A stretch of DNA of 9,391 nt from Promethearchaeota archaeon (GTDB lineage: Archaea > Asgardarchaeota > Lokiarchaeia > Sigynarchaeales > SOKP01): NCBI GenBank assembly GCA_030668025.1, contig DAOUUT010000140.1:1-9391 (forward strand), given 5' to 3'. This document shows positions 1 to 4,724 of this stretch, piece by piece (the first letter of the stretch is position 1; the number at the start of each line of letters is the position of its first letter). Made by a program: the position numbers and the translations under genes. The notes beneath the pieces were generated by a model, which saw only the letters and a program-made list of their open reading frames with translations, was not told where the DNA came from and did no database searches.

Positions 1-84
1 AACTAAACTTCGCACTATAAATTGACCATAATGACCCGTTCCACCTATCACCAATATTGGATTCTTATCCTCTAGATTATTCAT
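1..84 (-). CDS. Rossmann-fold NAD(P)-binding protein, NmrA/atypical-SDR-like, N-terminal fragment
   Basis: The frame opens with an ATG at 84-82 and stays open to the window edge, giving 28 residues: a short polar start (MNNLEDKN) followed by PILVIGGTGHYGQFIVRSLV. The hydrophobic strand followed by GGTGxxG is the dinucleotide-binding P-loop of NmrA-like and atypical short-chain dehydrogenase families. This supports an NAD(P)-dependent oxidoreductase or redox-sensing protein. Substrate and exact family cannot be told from 28 residues. The gene lies downstream of the NikR gene in the same direction with a gap of about 150 bases, and a TATA-like stretch (TTTATATC, 178-185 on the minus strand) sits about 95 bases before the start. 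It is cut by the window, so no conclusion about integrity is possible. Confidence 0.7.
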   Translation of the reverse strand, partial: MNNLEDKNPILVIGGTGHYGQFIVRSLV

Positions 85-238
85 AAACACGCCCTTTTTT
101 TAGGTTTTGATCAATTTAACTTACGAGATATGGTTAAAGAAATTAGTAATTAATCAATAGTATATCGTACATATAAGGATATAAATTTAATCTTCCACAT
201 CAATCGCATCATATCATTATTATTATATTTAGAACGTT

Positions 239-640
239 TCAGGTTAGCGAAATAATCGCATATTTTAATTGATAAATCCCTTTAATACCCCTTATTCTTC
301 CGATTAAGTTAGTGATCTCTGAATTTTTGCCTTCTGCATGAAAGATCTCTACACAGTACTTTTCTTCAACATGTCGATGAATATCTTCTAGTACCAATAG
401 ATTAAAGCCATGTCTTAATTTGGAAAGCTTTTTATCAATATCATGGCGATCAAATTCGGAGATTACAATAATAGTCGCAAAAACTCGATCATCTAGGTCA
501 ATAGTAGTGTCAATTTCGGATATTTTATCCCTAATCGCATCTCTTATTGCTTCTGATCTACTTATAAATCCTCTTTCTAACTGAATTCTTTCTAAACCTT
601 CTATAATCTTTCCTGTTAACGAAATACTTATAACTGGCAT
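239..640 (-). CDS. nikR: NikR-family nickel-responsive transcriptional regulator
   Basis: Encodes about 133 residues, the usual NikR length. An N-terminal ribbon-helix-helix domain (residues 1-45 from the ATG at 640) carries the family signature GFISRSEAIRDAIRD. It is followed by an ACT-like ligand-binding domain (about 52-133). Set against E. coli NikR from memory, the high-affinity square-planar nickel ligands His76, His87, His89 and Cys95 correspond to His77, His88, His90 and Cys96 here, in the context LRHG, IHRHV and KYCVEI. All four are present. NikR proteins bind DNA as tetramers when nickel is bound and usually repress nickel uptake. A TTG three codons further upstream (647-649) is possible, but MPVISISL matches the normal strand start. 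A 5-5-5 inverted repeat (661-675) lies 21-35 bases upstream and could be an operator. No nickel transporter is in the window, so the target genes are unknown. Confidence 0.9.
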   Translation of the reverse strand: MPVISISLTGKIIEGLERIQLERGFISRSEAIRDAIRDKISEIDTTIDLDDRVFATIIVISEFDRHDIDKKLSKLRHGFNLLVLEDIHRHVEEKYCVEIFHAEGKNSEITNLIGRIRGIKGIYQLKYAIISLT

Positions 641-660
641 TGCTATCAATTTTTAAGAGA

Positions 661-675
661 TCGATTATTCATCGA
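661..675. repeat. Inverted repeat upstream of nikR, possible operator
   Basis: TCGAT-TATTC-ATCGA is a perfect 5-base inverted repeat with a 5-base centre. It is placed 21-35 bases before the NikR ATG, where the promoter or transcription start of a short-leader archaeal gene would lie. Autoregulation through it is a guess. The arms are short, and the sequence does not resemble the E. coli NikR site as I recall it. Confidence 0.25.
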
Positions 676-765
676 AGGAAAAAGATCAAACAAAAATTGC
701 AATATATCAGGTAGATAAACCAAATAAAATAAAAAAATATGTAAATAATAATGACGATCAAAAAA

Positions 766-862
766 TAGAAGTTGCGTAAAGCGTACTTCTAAGAGGGGCG
801 ATTCGACACGACCTTCCAGCAAACTCTCCTAAAGACGCTTGGTATCCGTTCTTGAATCTGTA
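766..862. ncRNA. Candidate structured non-coding RNA (GC island with complementary arms)
   Basis: In very AT-rich archaeal genomes, intergenic GC islands often mark structured RNAs. This island is about half GC with flanks of 10-19% GC. It contains a perfect 7-base inverted repeat, TAGAAGT (766-772) with ACTTCTA (785-791), around a 12-base loop. Loop bases AAGCGT (779-784) are complementary to ACGCTT (835-840), which would make a pseudoknot. GATTCGA (800-806) can pair with TTGAATC (853-859) with one G-U. On the plus strand a TATA-like stretch (about 733-747) lies upstream and a T-rich terminator-like stretch (876-893) downstream, so plus is slightly favoured. The minus strand also ends in a T-rich run. 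It could instead be a leader of nikR or the 3' end of the Roadblock transcript. No tRNA, SRP or RNase P signature was recognised. Confidence 0.35.
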
Positions 863-962
863 AAATAATAATAATCTTTTTATTTTTTATTTTCGAAATC
901 TATTTCTGTTTAAATTTTAAAGAATCTACTGTATTTTTCTCCTAAATTGGAGTGACTATTCA

Positions 963-1436
963 TCATAAAAGGCTAATCGTGTCCGAATTAAAGAGTTCTT
1001 TCAACTCTTTATTGATTTCTCCATCGTCAGCTTGGATGTATCGGTTCAAAATTACTGCAATCTTTGCCGAATACTTGTTCATTATCGCTCTTACAAGTCC
1101 TATTTGAATATTTTTATCTGAAGCAACGCATAACACTCCTTTACCTGCTTTTATAGAAAAAATCATCCCTTTAGAATATTCAGTGATTTGTAGGTGAATA
1201 TTTCCATAACCGAGGATGTACCCTTGTTCTTCGCCAGCGGTGAACACTGCGCCTCCAATTGCTCCAATTTTTTCAACGGAGATGTCGTCTTTGGAAGCCT
1301 TTAGGATGAATTTAGCCTCGCTCACAATAGTTATTCCAGTATCGTCTATGATTATAGCGTATTTTAGACCTGGCGTACTATTAATAATTTCTTTTAATAT
1401 TTTTTTTAATTTAATTTCGTCCTGGGAAAAGCTCAA
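963..1436 (-). CDS. Roadblock/LC7 domain protein
   Basis: A 157-residue soluble protein with one Roadblock/LC7 fold over about residues 6-130. A first helix (DEIKLKKILKEIINSTPG) is followed by the strand pair KYAIIIDDTGITIVSE, a glycine-rich turn and helix (IGAIGGAVFTAGEEQG), later strands (IHLQITEYSKGMIFSIKAG, VLCVAS), and the helix QIGLVRAIMNKYSAKI. An extra C-terminal helix of about 25 residues ends in LKELF. Members of the family (MglB, dynein light chain, Ragulator subunits) dimerise and bind or regulate small GTPases, and Asgard genomes carry many. No GTPase gene is in the window, so the partner is unknown. The only in-frame start is TTG at 1436, because a stop codon lies three codons upstream. 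GGTAGGT at 1441-1447 is the ribosome-binding site, and a TATA-like TTTATAT at 1465-1471 suggests its own promoter with a leader of about ten bases. Confidence 0.85.
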   Translation of the reverse strand: MSFSQDEIKLKKILKEIINSTPGLKYAIIIDDTGITIVSEAKFILKASKDDISVEKIGAIGGAVFTAGEEQGYILGYGNIHLQITEYSKGMIFSIKAGKGVLCVASDKNIQIGLVRAIMNKYSAKIAVILNRYIQADDGEINKELKELFNSDTISLL

Positions 1437-1440
1437 TTGG

Positions 1441-1447
1441 ACCTACC
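1441..1447 (-). promoter_or_regulatory. Ribosome-binding site deciding a TTG start (Roadblock gene)
   Basis: On the minus strand GGTAGGT stands four bases before TTG. The AGGT core matches the complement of the archaeal 16S 3' end. An ATG at 1449-1447 is out of frame with the gene, so the site supports TTG initiation at 1436. Confidence 0.5.
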
Positions 1448-1464
1448 ATTTATTTTTATAAGCG

Positions 1465-1471
1465 ATATAAA
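1465..1471 (-). promoter_or_regulatory. TATA-like box for the Roadblock gene
   Basis: On the minus strand the sequence is GATATTTATATCG. TTTATAT is close to the archaeal box A consensus. With the usual spacing of about 25 bases, transcription would begin near 1443-1447, just before the ribosome-binding site. Confidence 0.4.
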
Positions 1472-1612
1472 TATCATCTAACGCGTTTTATTATACTAAA
1501 GAATTTATTTGAAGTAAACTCTAATCATTCTTTAATACATTTATAGTATAAAAATAAAATTCTATCTATAAAAATTTAATTCACTTTAGATAGTTTTATG
1601 TTACGCAACGGA

Positions 1613-1969
1613 TTAAAATAACTCTTGCGCCCTAATCAAAGTTTTTAAGGGTTTAACTCTGTTTTTATTCTTTTTCGATTTTTCTAACAAAATGAATAGT
1701 TTAAACTTCTTCTCTTTATCTATATCAAACTTGAGTTGAACTAAGTTTGGATCGTTTAAGACATCCTTATTCTCCTTATTTTTGGAGATTGCCCATAAAG
1801 CTAGTTTATTCTCGTGAATCCAAAGTCTTTTTGAGATATTCGAGCCTATTGCGAAACCGTTATTATCGGTTATTACGCCTGCTACAAAATTGGGGAAATT
1901 TTTCTTAATCCTGTGTAAGAAATAATTTACTTCAACTTGATTTATTAATCTAATATTCTCCTGTTTCAT
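1613..1969 (-). CDS. Small protein, probable divergent Roadblock/LC7-like
   Basis: A 118-residue, lysine-rich soluble protein without signal peptide or membrane segment. Residues 10-62 resemble the first half of a Roadblock fold: a helix (VEVNYFLHRIKKNFPN), a strand-turn-strand (FVAGVITDNNGFAIGSNI) and a helix after ENKLALWAI. A later strand pair follows (LVQLKFDID, KFKLFILLEKS), and the C-terminal helix is basic. The TDNNGFAIGS turn is the part most like known Roadblock proteins (DxxGxxIAS). The conserved glycine-rich part is missing, so I call this a probable, degenerate member. It follows tfb on the same strand and precedes a clear Roadblock gene, which fits a heterodimer partner. Start: ATG at 1969 with AGGTCAGGT just upstream (1972-1980). 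It could also be an unrelated longin-like or lineage-specific protein. Confidence 0.6.
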   Translation of the reverse strand: MKQENIRLINQVEVNYFLHRIKKNFPNFVAGVITDNNGFAIGSNISKRLWIHENKLALWAISKNKENKDVLNDPNLVQLKFDIDKEKKFKLFILLEKSKKNKNRVKPLKTLIRAQELF

Positions 1970-2052
1970 ATACCTGACCTATTTAAAATCATATAATCGA
2001 TAGAATAAAATTAGAAAAAAAAAGTCTTAAATTAGTATATTATGAAGGTATT

Positions 2053-2063
2053 ACAAAAAAGAG
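2053..2063 (-). terminator. T-run terminator after tfb
   Basis: On the minus strand, about 22-30 bases past the tfb stop codon, the sequence reads CTCTTTTTTG, with six Ts. Archaeal RNA polymerase terminates at such T-runs without a hairpin. The next gene has its own ribosome-binding site and an AT-rich promoter-like region. Confidence 0.4.
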
Positions 2064-2083
2064 AGTTTGTACAAATTGAAAAA

Positions 2084-3004
2084 TTATTTTTTCTTTAGAC
2101 TAATTCCAAGATCTAAATTTTCTATAAGTTCGGAGAAGCGATTTCGAACGGTCACCTCTGTGACTTGACTAACTTGGGCAATTTTTCTTTGAGTTCTTCT
2201 TTCTTTAGTAAGAATTGATGCTGTATAAATTGCTGCGGCGCACAATCCTGTTGGTCCACGACCAGAGGTTAGCCCCCTTAATTCAGCAAGTTTAATAATT
2301 TTCTTTGCCTTTTTTTGGCATTCTGTAGATAGTCCTAATTCAGATATAAATCGAGTAAGAAAATCTAATGGTTTAGTTGGGTTTAAATTTAGTCCTAATT
2401 CCCTTGAGATAAATCTAAAGGAACGTCCTATTTCTTTTTTATCAACGCGAGCAACTTCCGCTATCTCGTTTAATGTGCGCGGAACTTTATACCTTCTACA
2501 AGCGGCATATAGACTTGCAGCAGCAACGCCTTCAATGCTTCTTCCTCGAATAAGATGAGCTTCAACAGCATCTCTATAGATTTTTGCAGAACATTCTCGA
2601 AGATTTTTTTGAAGATCAAGGTTTGAAGCCATGCGATCTAACTCACTTAAGGCAAAAGTCAAGTTTCTTTCGGTTGCATCTGATACCCTAATCCTGCTTT
2701 GCCATTTTCTCAAGCGATATATTTGACCTCTAATTTTTGCAGAGATTTCTTTGCCAAATATATCCTTATTTTTCCAGTCTATCATAGTGCTGAGCCCTTT
2801 GTCGTGGATCATGTAAGTCATTGGAGCTCCTGTCCTTGTTCTTTTCTTTCTTTGATCTGCATCAAAAGCACGCCATTCAGGGCCCTGATCTATATGTTTT
2901 TCTGAGTGTACTAAACCACATTCTCGACAAACTAATAGCCCTCTATTTTCGTCAAATAGAATATTTTTACCGCATTCACTACAAATAACATCATTTATTT
3001 CCAA
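2084..3004 (-). CDS. tfb: Transcription initiation factor B (TFB, TFIIB homologue)
   Basis: A 306-residue TFB of normal length with all domains. A zinc ribbon has Cys8, Cys11, Cys26 and Cys29 (ICSECG...VCRECG). The B-reader/linker follows at 38-75, including [21 protein letters not shown] and HDKGLST, which reaches into the RNA polymerase cleft. Then come two cyclin-like repeats (about 108-205 and 210-298). The helix-turn-helix in the second repeat ([20 protein letters not shown], 271-290) reads the BRE element next to the TATA box. TFB bridges TBP-bound promoter DNA and RNA polymerase. It follows gar1 by 91 bases, an arrangement common in archaea. The start is uncertain. TTG at 3004 leaves seven residues before the first zinc cysteine, with no ribosome-binding site close by. 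A good AAAGGTG (3053-3059) lies about 50 bases upstream, and the frame is open from 3049, with ATT codons at 3049 and 3046. Confidence 0.97.
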   Translation of the reverse strand: MEINDVICSECGKNILFDENRGLLVCRECGLVHSEKHIDQGPEWRAFDADQRKKRTRTGAPMTYMIHDKGLSTMIDWKNKDIFGKEISAKIRGQIYRLRKWQSRIRVSDATERNLTFALSELDRMASNLDLQKNLRECSAKIYRDAVEAHLIRGRSIEGVAAASLYAACRRYKVPRTLNEIAEVARVDKKEIGRSFRFISRELGLNLNPTKPLDFLTRFISELGLSTECQKKAKKIIKLAELRGLTSGRGPTGLCAAAIYTASILTKERRTQRKIAQVSQVTEVTVRNRFSELIENLDLGISLKKK

Positions 3005-3052
3005 ATTAATTTCTTCGAATACATTGTTTTGGTTCCAACTTGAAATAATTTA

Positions 3053-3059
3053 CACCTTT
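3053..3059 (-). promoter_or_regulatory. Shine-Dalgarno-like site upstream of tfb, not matched to a normal start codon
   Basis: AAAGGTG on the minus strand is among the strongest ribosome-binding matches in the window. Six bases downstream is an ATT codon (3046) in frame with tfb. The nearest ATG (3024) is out of frame and encodes nine residues, with its stop at 2995-2997 overlapping the tfb start. The site therefore serves a non-AUG tfb start, a tiny upstream frame, or nothing. Confidence 0.35.
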
Positions 3060-3082
3060 TTAGATATTTCTTTTTTTAAAAA

Positions 3083-3093
3083 TTAATATAAAA
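3083..3093 (-). promoter_or_regulatory. TATA-like box for tfb
   Basis: On the minus strand CTTTTATATTAAT lies immediately after the gar1 stop codon. Standard spacing predicts a start near 3060-3063, just before the AAAGGTG site. This suggests that tfb can be transcribed separately from gar1. Confidence 0.4.
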
Positions 3094-3095
3094 GA

Positions 3096-3344
3096 CTAAT
3101 GTAATTTTGCGTAAAAATTATCATTTGGATTAAATTTTTTGTTAGGTAATGCATTTATAGAAATAAATGGCAAATTTGTAGGACCAAAAATTTCTTTAAT
3201 ATAACCGATTTCTTCGTATTTTTCCGTAAAAACAGGTTTATGAAAGATGACTTCTAGGTTTTTATCCCACCTCTTAGCTCTAAAGATGTGATGTTTCTTA
3301 GAATCCCCTAAATAGGATAGATTTAACTTAATATATTTTTGCAA
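3096..3344 (-). CDS. gar1: H/ACA ribonucleoprotein subunit Gar1
   Basis: An 82-residue protein, about the size of archaeal Gar1. The diagnostic part is residues 46-63, IGYIKEIFGPTNLPFISI, matching the Gar1 beta-barrel pattern of the type IGxVxDIFGPVxxPYxxV. The earlier LSYLGDSKKHHIFRAK and later NPNDNFYAKLH fit the barrel's first and last strands. Gar1 binds the Cbf5 thumb loop and helps RNA-guided pseudouridylation of rRNA release its product. Gar1 placed directly before tfb is a known archaeal gene pair and supports the call. The only start in frame is TTG at 3344; a stop codon lies three codons upstream, and TAGGG at 3352-3356 may serve as a weak ribosome-binding site. The sequence is divergent and lysine-rich, like its neighbours. 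Confidence 0.85.
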   Translation of the reverse strand: MQKYIKLNLSYLGDSKKHHIFRAKRWDKNLEVIFHKPVFTEKYEEIGYIKEIFGPTNLPFISINALPNKKFNPNDNFYAKLH

Positions 3345-3407
3345 ACGACGACCCTAACTATTAATTAAAATATAGAATAGAAAATTGAAAAGTAATATTT
3401 AAATGTA

Positions 3408-3425
3408 CCCTTTATTTAAAAAGGG
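3408..3425. repeat. Perfect 6-bp inverted repeat upstream of gar1
   Basis: CCCTTT (3408-3413) and AAAGGG (3420-3425) surround the six bases ATTTAA, whose flanks make a TTTTTAAATA box-A-like sequence on the minus strand. It may be a promoter flanked by an operator for gar1, or a small hairpin at the end of the raSEA transcript. No T-run follows it on the minus strand, so a terminator role is weak. Confidence 0.3.
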
Positions 3426-3585
3426 CTGACAAAAATGATTATTTTATTACAAATGTACGTTATAATAAAAATCTTAAAAAGCGGGAAATGGGTGGGATAG
3501 ATAAATAAATTATTGAATTTCGACAAAAATAGAAAAATTCTGTCTGTTTTTGATTACTTTCAAAAGTGAGTTGAAGAATTTCTTT

Positions 3586-3615
3586 TAATTGTCATCTTAA
3601 TTGTATCATAATTGT
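3586..3615. repeat. Three phased TAATTGT direct repeats
   Basis: TAATTGT occurs at 3586-3592, 3598-3604 and 3609-3615, with steps of 12 and 11 bases, close to one DNA turn. The array begins six bases beyond the raSEA stop codon. It may be a protein-binding array or part of the 3' end of the transcript. Low complexity could also explain it. Confidence 0.4.
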
Positions 3616-3620
3616 ATTTA

Positions 3621-4724
3621 TTAAATGAAATTTTTCTGCAACTGATATTTTATCAGGCAACTACACGAGTAGCTATCGTCTTTTTTTATTAAATGATTAA
3701 TATTTTGAGATAACACAAAATTTTTAAGCTTTTTTTTCATAAACTCGTTGCAATCTTTTTTCATACAATTGTGAATTCCTCTTTTAGTGCCAGCTCCAGA
3801 GGGAGACGATATAATTCTAACTGAATCCAAGATTGCATTGTCTTTACAAGCTTTAATTATACATTTAAATAAAGAATAAAACCAAGGTGGTCGAAATCTG
3901 TTTTGATACCATAAATATTCCACTAGCGAATTTTTTTGAATGTTTAGAGGGTTGATTGAAATAGTATTAACCTTTAATTCAGCTAATTTTTGAATAGAAC
4001 TAGCACAATCATCTATTGCAGTTTGTTCATTTAGGAATGGTGGTTTAAATAATAAATACACTCTCACACCTATATTATTATCCTTACAAATTTGGACTGC
4101 CTTTAAAAAATCTTCGAATTTTAGCCCTTTATTTACGTATATATTTCTAATGTAATCATTTACCGTTTCCAAACCTATTGCTACTTCGATGTACTTATTT
4201 TCTAAAATGCTTTTCATTTTTTTAAGCTTCTTACGAGTTATATAATCAACTCGAGATTCTACAACGATTTCTTTTATTTTAGGGACTTCAGCGATTTTAT
4301 TATATATATGTTCACGAACATCTGCAGATATTTCGTCGTCATCAAAAAAACTTCCAGAATTAAAAATCTTGAGGATGAAATCGTCTTTATCGGTAGAAAT
4401 TTCCTTGATTTTTTTTTGGAAGGCATAATCAACTTGGTTAATAATACGAATATGGTCAATTTCTTCAATGGTAGAATCTTGAATATATCCACACATGGAA
4501 CACCCTCCCGTTTCTCCTAATGCCCAACTACATCCCTTTGTTCTTAATATAATCGTGAACTCCTTTCCTTTTTCTTTGAGCAAACGATCTTCATTTATCC
4601 AAAAACTTACTGGTTTATCTAATCGTTCGTCTTCAAATTTTGACTTTTTTCTAATAGTTTTAGATCGAAGTACTTTGATTTTTTCAACGAGGAAATTATT
4701 TTCATTTAATTTTTTCGTAGACAT
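3621..4724 (-). CDS. raSEA: Archaeosine synthase beta subunit, radical SAM enzyme RaSEA
   Basis: A 367-residue radical SAM protein of the Elp3/MiaB-like type. Numbered from the ATG at 4724, the cluster cysteines are Cys65, Cys75 and Cys78 in RTKGCSWALGETGGCSMCGY. This CX9CX2C spacing differs from the common CX3CX2C and is typical of the RaSEA/Elp3 branch. The core barrel follows, with KIFNSGSFFDDDE (about 119-131), VESRVDY (155-161), the EVAIGLET strand (180-187) and GVRVYLLFKPPF (219-230). Four late cysteines (320, 325, 354, 356) may bind a metal. RaSEA acts after ArcS: it uses a SAM-derived radical to cleave the lysine adduct on preQ0 in tRNA, leaving archaeosine at position 15. The neighbour supports this, since arcS ends inside this gene (23-base overlap at 4702-4724), implying translational coupling. 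A TTG at 4769 would add 15 residues, but ATG with AGGT ten bases before it is preferred. Confidence 0.93.
   Translation of the reverse strand: MSTKKLNENNFLVEKIKVLRSKTIRKKSKFEDERLDKPVSFWINEDRLLKEKGKEFTIILRTKGCSWALGETGGCSMCGYIQDSTIEEIDHIRIINQVDYAFQKKIKEISTDKDDFILKIFNSGSFFDDDEISADVREHIYNKIAEVPKIKEIVVESRVDYITRKKLKKMKSILENKYIEVAIGLETVNDYIRNIYVNKGLKFEDFLKAVQICKDNNIGVRVYLLFKPPFLNEQTAIDDCASSIQKLAELKVNTISINPLNIQKNSLVEYLWYQNRFRPPWFYSLFKCIIKACKDNAILDSVRIISSPSGAGTKRGIHNCMKKDCNEFMKKKLKNFVLSQNINHLIKKDDSYSCSCLIKYQLQKNFI

Larger units (their letters stand above)
641..962. other. Intergenic region between the Roadblock and NikR genes
   Basis: A 322-base gap with no convincing protein gene. It holds the likely NikR promoter and leader at its left side, with AT-rich sequence and an inverted repeat at 661-675. 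In the middle is a GC-rich island with complementary segments (about 766-862). To the right is a T-rich stretch (876-893), and a weak 4-bp hairpin CTCC/GGAG at 939-952 lies downstream of the Roadblock stop. By hand count 44 of 90 bases at 771-860 are G or C, against 15 of 80 just to the left and 6 of 60 just to the right. Confidence 0.8.
3345..3620. other. Intergenic region between raSEA and gar1
   Basis: A 276-base gap without a convincing protein gene. Near gar1 it carries ATTTAAAT (3397-3404), a candidate box A for gar1 that would give a leader of about 30 bases. Next comes a hairpin-forming repeat (3408-3425). A short G-rich patch lies around 3481-3500. Three copies of TAATTGT (3586-3615) stand just past the raSEA stop codon. 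Confidence 0.7.

Noticed and set aside
771..862. A tRNA gene in the GC island
   Set aside because: GATTCGAC and GTTCTTGAATC look like T-arm pieces, but no 5-bp T stem, D loop with GG, or 7-bp acceptor stem could be built around them on either strand.
955..968. C/D box small RNA starting with a perfect box C (ATGATGA, minus strand)
   Set aside because: The motif comes from the stop codon of the Roadblock gene, and no box D (CTGA) follows at a suitable distance.
771..1609. Nine-base inverted repeat GTTGCGTAA / TTACGCAAC (771-779 and 1601-1609)
   Set aside because: Matches of this length are expected many times by chance in a 9-kb window, and nothing at the two sites suggests a mobile element.
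2699..2905. Plus-strand open frame opposite tfb
   Set aside because: It lies wholly inside the well-supported TFB gene in antisense and shows no protein-like features.
3435..3500. Small plus-strand frame of 21 residues (MIILLQMYVIIKILKSGKWV...)
   Set aside because: No ribosome-binding site or clear promoter, low complexity, and a position antisense to the gar1 upstream region; an open frame this short is not evidence.
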